Shown: positions 23,161 through 34,797 of the stretch, in pieces
Layout of the letters: the number at the start of each line of letters is the position of its first letter
How positions within the stretch are numbered: the stretch's first letter is position 1
Assembly (NCBI GenBank): GCA_024741835.1
Contig: JAENRP010000118.1
Span: 1,336-65,335 of the forward strand
Reading direction: 5' to 3'
Length of the DNA: 64,000 nt
From: Diplocarpon mali
Lineage: Eukaryota > Ascomycota > Leotiomycetes > Helotiales > Drepanopezizaceae
The notes under the pieces: generated by a model
Database searches by the model: none
What the model was told of the DNA's origin: nothing
Seen by the model: the letters and a program-made list of their open reading frames with translations, nothing else
Program-made: the position numbers and the translations under genes

Positions 23161-23981
23161 TCATATCCAGAAGCATGGGCAAGTGTTCCCAACTAACTTA
23201 TTACTATTTTCAGGACCTCTTTTATTTTTTCTCCCCTTGTAGCATTTGCCTTGTTTCCATTTCAAGTTGACCCTCGAAAATTTCTCTGCAATCAGATACC
23301 CGGTCAGGTATTTTTCGAGATTGTGCATGCTCTTAATAATAGCTCCATTTTCCATGGAGCTCTCTTCTGAATCCTCAACGCCAAATTCTTTCAGATTCCT
23401 TGTTTTTTTCATACTTTCAAGCCATGGAAGGTATTTAATAGAATATCTGGCAGTCACCCGTAAACCCGGTCCGTGAATTTGTCGCTGTAGCTTTTGGGAA
23501 AGATTTTCATAAGTGCCGAGACCCATTCTAAAATCACCTATACGCAGTCTGTCAGCATGCACACCCCTCGAGATAAGCAAGGTCGAAATACCTCCGAAAT
23601 CTCGTCATTACTCGGCAACACGAATTGCGGAAAGCCCGTGGAGAGGATGTCGACGCCGCGCAGGATTTGGATGAAGAGACCGAAGATCTCGGGATGGTGC
23701 TAGGTCGCTCTCTTGGCCTTATTCTTGCACAGAAAGGCTTGTTTCGAGGAGGAGGCTGTCTAGTAAATCGCTGGAAGGAGCTAGGAGAAAGTAAAAGAAG
23801 ACAGACTTACGTCGTAGATGCATATTACTCCTCGTTTCACATCGCTGGGACCGGTTTTGGTCTTGTTATTGTCAGCTCCTGTCATGTTATATGTGTCTAG
23901 GTAGAAATTTATCGTGCCTTGTCTTGCCATGCTGGCGCGGTGACCAACCTGAGGTCTACTGGTGCGGTATATCAGATACAT
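23161..23981 (-). CDS. Unrecognised three-exon candidate gene
   Basis: Minus-strand exons 23981-23811, 23699-23612 and 23537-23161 join in frame to 211 residues. Donors are GTAAGT (perfect) and GTAATG; the second intron has a CTGAC branch and a TATAG acceptor. Protein-like stretches include QGTINFYLDTYNMTGADN, HHPEIFGLFIQILRGVDILS and FRMGLGTYENLSQKLQ. I recognise no family. The acceptor of intron 1 (111 bp in this model) and the donor of intron 2 are uncertain. An alternative donor, GTATTT at 23594-23589, leaves exon 2 in a different frame that ends soon after. There is no signal peptide. It could be a real lineage-specific gene or a decaying one; translation is denser in plausible protein text than the surrounding DNA. 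Confidence 0.35.
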
Positions 23982-26900
23982 CACACGGTTTGGTATGTGC
24001 TTTCCAGTCAAAATGACTTATCTAAGAAGTGAAATTCCATGATTGGGTCTAAGATAACGTTGATGGGGATTAGGCAGGAAGAAGGCTTCGAAAGGTGTGA
24101 TGAGTAGTAATCACGGTACTTGGGTGCAATAGGCTAAGAAGTTCGAGCTTTGGTTAGACGACATGTTTAGATGAGGTCTTTATCTTTCGCAAGACTGGCG
24201 AAATCGACTTTGTTAGCTGATTGGACTTTATTTGGTCCGTTCCTTGTCTTCCACCTGCTCCTATGCTTGTTCCATATCTCTGAATTCGTGAAGTTATCCC
24301 TAAACATCACTTTAGGGCTAGTTGAAGTGTTAAGAACCCTGACGAGCTAATCTACTACTGCCTCGCATGATAGATTAGGCTCTACGATTTAGAAATCGAT
24401 AAGTGAGTAATCGTAGCATCTTATAAGTACCGTTCAGCGTTGATCGGTTTTTGCATTGATTCACGCTGCTCTGCTACAAACCAGCACATTGCACTTCAAA
24501 CTATTCTCATATAATACGGAAGCATTAAAAGATTTAGCAACCCTTTTCAAGATAATACGATGCTAAGGCGTCGCTAGTACATGGCATAATAACTAAATTG
24601 TTAGCCAGCATGAATCACTGAGGGCGTGCCTAGCACAAGATGAAGATATAGAATACCGAGAGATTAACCTTGTTCATGATGTAAACGGGTCTCTTATCTC
24701 CAAAAATAAAAACGCATTCATTCCTGAATAACCAAGGACCCGGCAATTCCAAGCTCTAAAATACGCTAATATTGTTGACTTCGCTTAGCCGCCTACCCTT
24801 GTGCGAACCCGCTACGTCAATGGACACTTGAAAGCACAACCTCATTAAAAACAAAGCGAGGACGACGTAACGAGCGATAGATCGCTTTTCCAGACGTTAA
24901 GTGCGATTCGAGTGCAAAATCACAATAATTTGAGAAATCAGCAGCTCAATTAAGGACGAATCTCAATCAGTTCCAGCAAGTTCCCAACCAGCTTCAGCAG
25001 CCCTCACTGCCCCAAAAACTCGGCACAGGCTGCAGAAGAATCTGTAACTTCTGCATCGACTCTCCGTCAACCACGACGAAGATTCTATGCTACACATCAT
25101 GATTTCCACGTGATTCCTGAAAAGCCCTTTATCATGATCCCTAGGGCAGCTGCATTTCGTGCGAGAGTTCGTTCTGACTTCAGGGATGCCTGCAGATAAG
25201 AGTTGGATGTACTTAATGTCAAGCGGCCTCTTCTTGCGTGAAACTTTCTCGATTTTAAAGGGTAGGTATGCTTCAATGCAGATGTGAAATTCTTGGCCCA
25301 CAAGATCGTTCCGTGCATGTTCAGTCGCCTCCCCTGACTTGGATGACGAAGGCGCTGTGAAGGCTAGTGCTCAAGACAGTAAGCACTTTAGTCTCCTGGG
25401 ATCTGCTCTTCCTCGAGACCTTTGAGGAATCGTCTGGCGTCCTTGGAAATGTGATGATCATGAAGTTGACAAAGTTGAGGCATATATTCGTAGCAATACA
25501 ACGAGAGTCAGAAGATGAGCTAGAAAGACCGGGAAAGAAGAGGCGAGGATCTAGTTTATGATGCTTCGTTCACGATTATGATTCTCATATGCTTATTTGA
25601 AGCAACTAACCGTTTGAGGTTAGACGTACTGGCTACAGAATGTGAGTCTGCTTCGCTTATTTCTGACGTTTGTATCCTTCCGCGCTCTTGCCCTCTGACA
25701 TTATACGATTTCTCATCTCATCAACAATAAGAGACACTAGAAATTTCACGTCTTTGCATTAGAATTACCGCCCGGTTCCGAGGATTCTGGACATTACTTG
25801 ACAGCGGTATTTGTGCACTCTTCTCAGGCCTTGGGCAAACCCTAAATCCATTCATCTTCAATAAGTAACATTCTGTAGAGATCAAAAGCAAAATATTGAA
25901 GATTTCAAGGAATATATTACATGACTTCATAAGACGCAATATCTATCAGCAAGTCTCCGCGTTGTGACCGCGAGGCTGTACAGACAACTCGTCAACCCTT
26001 GGCTCCAGTCCTGAAGGATGCTGTCTACTACGCAGTCCAATAAGATTCCAAGCTATCGGCAACTCCCCAAAGTCTCAAGTGATCCTTTTTCACGATATAA
26101 GTTCTCTCCAACGATATCTCCATTTTGTAGTGTTCTCTGCGTGTTGATGCAATTTTTTTCCTCTGGGCGGTAATTGGTCGCTGTCTCCAAATCAGGAATT
26201 TTCAAACATCACGAATCAATAAGTTTTGAATGGAAGAATTAGATGAATTTCTAGAAAAGCGAGCTATCATGGGTATGGAGAGCTACTCCAGTATACCGTA
26301 TTCGTCTCTGGCATCGCAGGCTGAAGAGTGTTTGCAGAAGACCTCCGCAATCTCAGAGATAGGGACTATCGGCTCCAAAGGCGCGTGCCTTGGTAAAAGC
26401 GACGAACTCAGGGTAGCAGTCGCTCCTGTTGGGGCACGCCCTTCGAAGATCTGCGATGATCTACTTCGTGACGTCTTCATCCAGCAAAGAGTAGGAGGTC
26501 CCAAATAGCACTTGTATCAAACCCGGGATTCCCGTTCACGTAAGACTATAGATTGCTGGCTAGCGGGTGGTTAACCTCTGCGTTCGGACTGAGTTTGATC
26601 ACTGTGGTGTTGTCCGGAATACCTGTGTGGCGTAAGAAGCTGCTGTAATAGCCCGTATCTATGATCTATGAAAACAGTCGACGCTCCCCAATTTCGAGGT
26701 TCCATCAAGTTTGCGAAATCGAATTAGTTTCGACCCTGGTGGAGTTGAGGCGAGGAACAAAAACGGGTCAATCGACCGGTCTATAGCGACGGCCTTCTCA
26801 CCGGAGAGAGCATCCTGGCCTAGATCAGCAGAGATATGGTTGTAAAGCAGGTCTATTTTATGAAGTGCCGCAGTGAGGAATCTCACTTGGGTACTTTTCA

Positions 26901-28405
26901 AAATATAAATTCTTGAAAACATAGGACATTGGCTGTGGCAAATTATCTCAATTCAAACGTTAGCACAATATCTTGTCAATTTAATGGTCCTCGCATCTTA
27001 CTTTATGTCCTACAGCAATAAGATATGCAATCAGATATGCCGGATAATCAAAAATATTGGAGGATTTAAACTACCATGCCTTAAGCGAACCCGCAGAGAA
27101 AGCCGGTTACAGACTGAATGCTGTACTTGTTGATAAAATCGCCGAAAATAAATATTAAATCCAAAAGAATCATTTCCAAGAGATTAAACTATTGGTTCAG
27201 GCAGGGATACTTTGCGAGTTGCGCCTCATATGCGGCCAAACTTGCCTGATACTCAGCAGCTATGTTGGATGAGCTTTGTTTTCCTGTTTGGAAATCGACG
27301 TATCGAGTGTTAATGCAGCATTCCCGGCGGCAGCAAGACTGATGTTCAGCCTCGCAAAGCGAAGTCCGGTAGTTTATGCTAGATTTGCTCTTTTATTTCA
27401 TACTTTAGCCCAGTAATAAGATCCGTGTACGTCTCTGTATGGCCACCGAGTCGATCCTTTTATTCGACCACAACCACGCTTTTACCTGCGGAGATCCAGC
27501 AAGCGGATTAGCGGAAAGATTCCGCTTGATTACAATCCACTAATACATATATTACGAAAAATGATTATATCAAGTTGATATGGGACACCGTTGATTCATA
27601 CTGTCGATAAAACGTGCACTCGTAACGTCACCTTCAAGCTGGTCAGAATAACCGACATCAATTTGGAGCGTAAGAAATTCAAGCCAACCGAATCAGCTTC
27701 GATAGTCGGATGGTTGGGTGAAAGTTGGGTTTGTAAGATAATCTTTCCAAGACGAGGACAATGTAGAACATTGAATTTCTCATCTGTCATATCGAAGATT
27801 TTAAGCGAGTAGGTAACAAGCTGAAAGCCTCTGTACTTGCCCGTCCTACAATCGGTCGATGACGATGCCGCTTGAGGCTATCACGAACTTGATGCATTTC
27901 CGATTGCGGTTGTGAAAGGGGGTTTCAGGATCCTGTCTAGAGAGACCTTCTTTTGTTCAACGACCGGGTTTCCAAAACTTCCAACAACCTCGGGTAGTCA
28001 TGATTAGCTAACCTCACATGTTTAGCTGGCGCAAGTTGCGGAACATATAGCTGAAGGCTTACTATTCATACAGGATCAAGCGGGTCTAGAATTCAGTGGG
28101 GGCGTAAGCCGGACACGAACTTTTGAACAACAAAACCCCAAGATAAACGGTATCTCGACCATACGATCATGTTTGGAGTGCCCCAAATGCTCTTATTCAG
28201 CTTCTAATTATGGTAATCTTGGCGCGAACCGGGATTTCCTATTTGCTAGCCATACAGATTTGTTCAGCTTTGGGTCCCACCACTTTACTCTTGAGCCGTC
28301 CAGCAAGCAGTCATAAAGTGTGAAAAGTGGCCGCAGATCCTGTTTCCACTGCTTAATCATCCCTTCTCACGTCAATAAGACAACACTGACACTACGATTC
28401 AAGCT
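23982..28405. other. AT-rich intergenic block with gene-like debris
   Basis: About 4.4 kb with no complete gene. Short frames of protein-like text occur at 24963-25301 (minus, containing EFHICIEAYLPFKIEKVSRK), 25367-25561 (plus), 26230-26508 (plus, 92 codons from ATG) and 26659-26922 (minus). None has a recognisable domain, and stops or frame breaks separate them. They may be remnants of one or more decayed genes. Part near 25900-26060 reads weakly like an F-box protein N-terminus (TARLYRQLVNPWLQS), then breaks. Confidence 0.4.
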
Positions 28406-29163
28406 ATGTATGGTTCAAGTTCGGTGAACCAGCCTCGACAGCGGACTTTTACTTCCTGTACAGAATGCAGAAGGAGAAAGCAAAAGGTATATTCAACCCT
28501 AGCCCGCTCTATGTCTACTACTGGCTCACCATATTGAAGTGCAACCAGGCCAAAGACCGGCCTTGCAGCAATTGTTCGCGTCGCTACCCGCCAGTCACCT
28601 GCACGTATGAGAGCTCAAGGTCAGCCTCCTCATGTTGATATGGAAATTTCACTGAAAAGGATAGCAGTAGCCCACCAACATCCTCTGACCGCTCGATTGA
28701 TTTCCGAGATGTCAATAAGATGCAGCGCAGTCGAATAAACGAAAACGAGGCCTCTGGCCCAGCTTACTCAGAAGTATTTGCAGCCAGTCCTTATGACCTT
28801 CCTGCGACGTCGTGGTCAAATGCGTATCACAACTCTACCGAATATTACGCTCCGGCTACGACCAGAGCAGATTATCAGCAATGCCAAGCGGATGGTTACC
28901 TGGCTAACGCTCGCTACGTTACCACAACATCGGGTAACTACACGACAGCTGAGACCAACTACGAGGATCAGACCAGCTGGAAAACCACAGCGGAATCTAC
29001 CCACTATGGGTATTATCCGGACACTGAACAGCAGCGGGCCGACTGGCTGTCGATAAACGGCGACCCAGCCGCCTTTGTGGGCATGGCTTCGGGCAATTAC
29101 TACGCCCATGAGCCCGATCTTGATGATCAAGCATCTCATAGGCGTGGGTCGGGTCTGACTTGA
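28406..29163 (+). CDS. Short Zn2Cys6 DNA-binding protein
   Basis: Exons 28406-28486, 28540-28619 and 28665-29163 encode 219 residues, with introns of 53 and 45 bp. The binuclear zinc cluster becomes visible only after splicing: C18-x2-C21-x6-C28-x7-C36-x2-C39-x8-C48, with the basic RRRKQK between cysteines 2 and 3. The first intron lies exactly before the third cysteine. The remainder is Tyr/Thr/Ser/Asn/Gln-rich (TTTSGNYTTAETNYEDQTSW) and low in hydrophobics. There is no sign of the large fungal-specific regulatory domain that most Zn2Cys6 activators carry. It is therefore either a minimal regulator with a disordered effector region or a truncated family member. Nuclear, promoter-binding action is inferred from the zinc cluster. 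It stands alone between two gene-poor blocks. Confidence 0.8.
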
Positions 29164-32100
29164 CACCTTAGATGCTTATCAATATGTATTGGCCTCTATG
29201 ATTGCAGTCTGACGGAGCGGGAGTCATTGTCGATTTATTTTTGGAACCGGGAAGGTGGCGTAACGCTGGCAACATGATAGACACAGGACATCAGACCTGA
29301 CTCACTTGGATAGAATAGGTTATCGAGGTGTCCTGAGACCCTCTTCACTGATAATTTGCGATGCTTTCTCTGCTCGAATTCGTATCTCGCGTGGATCTAG
29401 GCTGTCGTGTGTTTCCAAGAGGCTTTCAAGTAACTAACGTGAATGCTATATTGTAAGTATTGTTGTGCTGGGCCCTGGCGTGTTACCCCTCATCCCGCAA
29501 GTAGGATGCCAGAACATTAGCCAGACCAGGTACCACATTGCCAGATCCTTGACTCGTGATCTATATGACTAGTATTTCGAGAGCCACCAGGGAGGCTTCT
29601 CATCCGATTCGCAGAGACCGCCAGGCTGTACACGGAAAGCCGATAATTCTCGTCATTATATAGCTTGCGCTGATAATCACTAATACAGCCAATTTATCGT
29701 CTTGAAATAATCAAGAGCGACTCCTGCCACAAGACTGTATTGCTGGGCATTCAGCTGGCGGGTACCACAAACACAACACATCACAGGATCCTCTCGTAAC
29801 AGACGTAGTAGACATATTTTACCTGTTAAAACTCTTGGCTGATATGGTAAGTGAAGAATATCAGATATCTCTGAATCAACCCGACCGTCGGTCCGAAGTG
29901 AGGTTACATACTGTTCGATAGTTTCTATACTGATGCGTGATGCTCATTCCATCTGTCACACCATCATCGGTTGTTTATAGCATAGATTCCCCGGCGCATA
30001 CTATCGCTTGTCTTAAGTACTCAACCAAATCGCGAAATATGCTTCCTCCTCAAATTTGACTGCTCGAAGGCCCTTTTCGTATGGGATCTCGCCTCGTTTT
30101 CGATTGCCGATTTGAGCCCAAAATGAACGATAGACAATACACAAGGTTAAAGAGAGGCAATCGATGGCTGTAATTCAAGATGCAGCGTACTTGACGGAAC
30201 ATTCAAATGTGATCGGATTTTCCTTTTTTTTTTCTATCAATTGTTAAGATGACGTCTTTGTGCGCAACTCTGGTCGGAACCTCGATGAATCCTTCTCCAG
30301 CTGTTAGCGGATCAGAAAACATGAATCTGAGAGGTAGGAATGTGACCCAAGGATCCATTATTCTATTGGAAGGAGCCTGGAAGGTAGATTCGGGCGTTAG
30401 GATAGCAGCTTGGTAGAATGGAATTGAGAATTACACATCATTCTGAGAAGCCAGAAATGTAAATAATCACATACTATGAGACATATCATATGAAAAAGCG
30501 GCAACAATCCACTGTGTAGTAAGCGCAAATTTTGAAGATACTATACACTTTCGTAGGATAAATGAGAGAGAATATGGAGTGCCGTTCGATAGATCGATAA
30601 ATCATATTTTGGCGGGGCCGCCCTTGGGATCCCCACGCCGCGATCGCTGCCGTCTGGAGAATTTTCGCCTGTGAGACCTTGATACCGGGTCTGAGAGCTC
30701 ATTAAAGCGAAGCTAGAAATAGAAGCGCGTAGCCCCGAAGTCTGAGAAGCAAACAGGTCGACGAGCAGCAATGACAGAAATAATTTCAATATTTGGACAG
30801 CAATGGGTCTTTGGATTTTGCGTACATGCCCGAAATTAGATCCAAGATCTAAGTGTCGGTTATATTACCGCGATCTGGAGTTCCTTCCAGTAGCCACACT
30901 CCGTGTATTTAAACCACGCGAAATCTATTTATTTACCTAAGAATGTGGATATGGTAGTTTAACTCAGGTTTGCCTAGTCCTGCAAAATTTAGAGATATCA
31001 CATCATGTACACTCAAAACAGACCTGATCATTGCTCTGCTGAACATTATCTTTCGAATCCGCAATTCAACTGGAACCAAGCTGGAAAGGATATTTGTGTT
31101 TCAAAACTGCTAGAGGTTGGTTACATAGTCAAGTGGTTCAGCCGTTCCAGATCAAGCTTTCGCTTCCATGAAGTCGGGTTGGCATGGCTACTTAACGTAT
31201 GCAGGATCTCAGGTGCAAAGTGTAAGATTCGCTTAATTAGTGTCAACAACCCCGACCCGCGAGGATCAGCATACGATTAAGCGAGCCCCTTTTCTACCCA
31301 ATTGATGCAACGAATTCATGGCAATTAGTACTGAACTTGTGAATCAGTCTTGTTGAAATTCGCAGATCGCTTAAGGCTCATAGGGAAGCAGCTCAAAAGG
31401 CCACCACCATGGAATGTATATATGACCTTTAGTCTCAATACTGAGAAGTCTCGTTCCATACTCTCGAGCCCCTGGAGACCTTTTACTGCTCCAGGGATTG
31501 AAAGTCTGAGTGTTCATTTCTTACGCGCTTCTAGTTTTCAGGTCCAAATTAATTTAAACCCCAGGTAAGCAGTTGGGGATCATCCGACAAGAGCATTGGT
31601 GAAGATATCTTGAGTCCAGGCCGTCCGGCATCAAGACTCGGTCATGTCTCTTATAATTTCAGTCACTATTGGGCCATAGCATTCAAGGCTAGTAATTATA
31701 TACTGATGCGCATTCGATCGAAGCTAAGGTCTAGACCATGGTCGTCAGAACATTCAAATTGAGTACTTATCGCGCCGAGAAATGCAGCAGGAAGACTTGA
31801 ATTTTTTTTCCAATACACTAACGAATCAGTAATGAAATATCCAGAACCACCTAAAAGAGGAGAATATACTAGATAAGTCGCAAAATACTACTAAGTGAGA
31901 AGCTTCTGTTAGAATAGGTTCAGGGCAGGATGTCAAGTATTTCTTTGTTATCAAGATGTAGACTGGGATTGAAATATTCAAGAAAATCAAAATTTAAAAT
32001 CATCTTTCATATAACCGTCCTCATCTTGCTGAGTACCACAGATGTACCATCCTTCAAATCTGACACGTGCTCGATTTTATTTACCCCGACTAGGGGGCGG

Positions 32101-33388
32101 AACGGGGGGAAACAGGGGGGAAGGGGGAAGGGTGAAAACTGCAACCTGGTGATTATATTTTAGATTTGGTTCTGAACGTGGGGCTCAGATGTGTAAGGTT
32201 ACCATACAAATATCGTTCCCGCTGTACCTGCACTCCCTACTTAAGTTTTTAGGCAATACCGGTAACGCGTTGCCTCTGGTCTTCATTCACAGTCATGATT
32301 GGAATAATATCAATCGCACTTAATATCCAGCGCTCCAAATTACGTTTGGCTCTCTGGAATGTTTTTACGTTGAGATGCACCGATTTGAACTGCTCGCATC
32401 GATCCTTCAATTTGCCATACGGCTAACTGATGGTTGGTCTCTTTTTGCCGACATCTACTTTTTACTCGAGTTTATGATCCCGAAGAGAAACAATCTTACA
32501 TCATTTGGCTATTTCCTTGCTGAGGGAAGCGGGAGACCTTCCAAGTTTGACAGGCAAGTTTGTCTAAGACATTGGCATCAAACTTAGGTTACGACTGTAC
32601 GTGCCAGAGTTCGAGTGCGGAATATCTTGACAAGATAGGAAATTTTTTGGCTTCGCTGTTCACCAGAAAATAGTCTTTGACCTTGAAGGTGCACAACTTC
32701 GCTAGAAAAAAAATCAGGCGATGTGTATCTTATCATAAGATCTTGTATCTCTCGTTCTAGTGATTTCGCATGCTTTGTTGGTACTCGGGTTTCCCACGAA
32801 GGTACAATTTCCACAAGACTGAGAGGTCCACAAAGCTGTATTGTTTTTTCCACGATACTGACAGGCTGCTTGTCTGTATTGATGCTATTGGACAGTGATT
32901 CGACGGGCTGTGCTAAGGTGCTGACTAGAGTAAGTGAAGCTGTATAAGTGGCTATTGTGGTAACTGTAAAACCTGGTTGAAGTTGAGGCATGGCACTGAA
33001 GCAACTCGGCTTTGCTCTGGATCATGGGCCTGCAACACGCCGACTATGCGATGTATACGACAGATGCAAGTTATAGAATTACATGTTTCATTCTGCTCGT
33101 TGAAGTGTTTTCTCATCAACGCTACGTTGCATGAACAATCGACGGAAATTGATTCACGATAGAATGCCTTCAGCAGAATCTCGTTCGGCGAGTCGCGGAT
33201 TTCAAGAGACATAGTATCGCCTCCGGTCGGAACGTTGTTGCACGGCGTGAGTGAAGTCGTGAAAAGCACTATTCAGCCGAGGGCGCTAGCATCAAAAGCC
33301 TTTCGTCGAGCTAGAAACGGCAAAATTCTACGTCAAAGATGGGAACACTCATATTCCCTAAAATCCATACTGCTTCTCTCTCATTATA
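29164..33388. other. 4.2-kb AT-rich gene-poor block
   Basis: No complete gene was found. Frames of 60-135 codons (for example 31005-31280 plus and 32584-32991 minus) have no domain, use non-ATG starts or sit in stop-dense surroundings. The one striking local feature is the G-run cluster at 32093-32132, listed separately. Confidence 0.5.
32093..32132 (+). other. G-quadruplex-type G-run cluster
   Basis: Five runs of 3-6 guanines (5, 6, 6, 5 and 3) are separated by loops of 2-6 bases, within an otherwise AT-rich block. This satisfies the usual G3+N1-7 pattern for an intramolecular G-quadruplex. Function is unknown. Confidence 0.75.
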
Positions 33389-34229
33389 CTATGAGTCACC
33401 CTCGTCAGGCCCTCTGAGCTTCTTACTCAATGGTCCTTGTCTTGTCCATATATTCATCCCAATCTTCGAGCCGCTCGTCACAGGTAGCCCAGCGTGGACC
33501 GTCGCAGGATCTCCACTCCCATCCTCCTGCAAGTTCTGCCAAAATATCGCGTTACCAGGAACCGGTCTGAATGTAACTCCATTATCCCACGGCTCATCGC
33601 AGTCCACGAATTCGCACCACTTTTCGTCAGACGGCGCGTTCAGGATCGGGAAATTAGTTCCTCCCCCAGTGAGATTTTCGGCGGCAACATCAACATAGAA
33701 AGAAGAGACCCGATTCCCGCCAACTCCAGGGGCGGCGGAAGAAGAGAGTGCTTCGAACCAGTCGGGATGGAGGTGATAGCTCTCGCCGACGCCGTAGCGG
33801 ACGAGTTGGAGCGGTTCGAGATGGGATCGCGGGGTGTCGAAGCCTTGGAAGTCAAGCGCTCGAGATTCGATACAGCGGACGATGGGGTCGCGAACGATGC
33901 TTGTGCTTTCAGGAGTTCGAGTCTCGCGCTGATCTTCATCGCCGGATTCATCTGCGACTGCTGACTTTGCGAATGTGTCTTTACTGCACTGGCATCAGAT
34001 AGATAATTGTAGCGCATTGTTGCCCGACTTACGTGTTTTCTTGAAGATGCTTTCGTTCTTGGGAGGTCAAGAAGTTGGAGATGTATATTACCAAGGGATC
34101 TTTGGAGAAAACGTGGACTTTGTAGGCAGGGTGTGTACACTCATCTCCGGAAAGAGGTTTCTGCTCTGCTAGGGCATGAGGCAGAACCAGAAGAGCCAAT
34201 ACTAATGTTTCGAAGATTTTTTGCATCAT
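33389..34229 (-). CDS. Secretory prolyl 4-hydroxylase, alpha-subunit type (2OG-Fe(II) oxygenase)
   Basis: Minus-strand exons 34229-34033 and 33983-33389 encode 263 residues. The 49-bp intron (GTAAGT, GCAG) falls in phase 2. Residues 1-21 are a signal peptide. The double-stranded beta-helix dioxygenase core carries HPD (His138 and Asp140) in SYHLHPDWF, then distal His229 in VHAGLPV and Lys239 in SGSKIGMNIWTR, the 2-oxoglutarate anchor. The P4H-specific GGGTNFP and NAIFWQNL are also present. An RTPESTSIV segment resembles the substrate-loop motif of the family. Such enzymes hydroxylate prolines in secretory proteins, using Fe2+, 2-oxoglutarate, O2 and ascorbate. There is no KDEL-like tail (it ends GPDEGDS), so ER retention would need a partner. 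The PDI-like gene starts head to head 568 bp away. Confidence 0.9.
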
Positions 34230-34797
34230 TTTGAAGATATCTTGCCCACTGTCAGGCTCTGCAGCAGGAAGGTTCAAAAATTGAAGCTCACATTGCAGGC
34301 TTTTGTCGAAACCTCGACCCGGGAATTTATTACCCACCAGTGTTCTTAAAATCCGCACGATCCACTATCTGATCCCTGATTCCGATCTCAGGGTGCTTTT
34401 CAAAATATATCTCCAACGCTTATACTGCGGTTAAGCGTTTCTTGTGGGCCCAAGCACTTTATAGAGCCACTTCCAAATGGCCAAAGCGCTGAGTTGTTCA
34501 ATCAGATGCTGGGAACGGAATTTCCACTTTCGAATCTTTGGTGGTGAGACGGTACAAGAAGTAGAAGCCGTTTCACCATGCGGGCTGCCAGGGGCTACTA
34601 GAGACTACGCCGGGTTCCAAGCCGATCGAAAGCTTTGGCGAGAGTCAGGGGTGCCGGCGTTCTCAAGGACTCCTCGACTTGCAGATGAATTTCTTCTGCG
34701 CCGATCAGAAAAATTATTTCGGAACTTTTCCCATAGCAATAATCACAAGCATGAACTGAGTATTTTATTATTAACGCTGTTGCTGCAAGAAATATCA
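34230..34797. promoter_or_regulatory. Shared intergenic region of the P4H and PDI-like genes
   Basis: 568 bp lie between the two divergent start codons. Both promoters must be here. No TATA box is strong on either side; a weak CTTTATAGAG occurs at about 34458. The layout would allow co-expression, which is inference. Confidence 0.5.

Noticed and set aside
30541..30789. 82-codon minus-strand frame that looks like a signal peptide protein
   Set aside because: The apparent start is TTG and no usable ATG or upstream exon was found, so the secretion-like N-terminus is probably chance.
34230..34358. N-terminal extension of the prolyl 4-hydroxylase frame
   Set aside because: The frame is open upstream, but the ATG at 34229 places a clean signal peptide at the very N-terminus. 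An extension would bury it.
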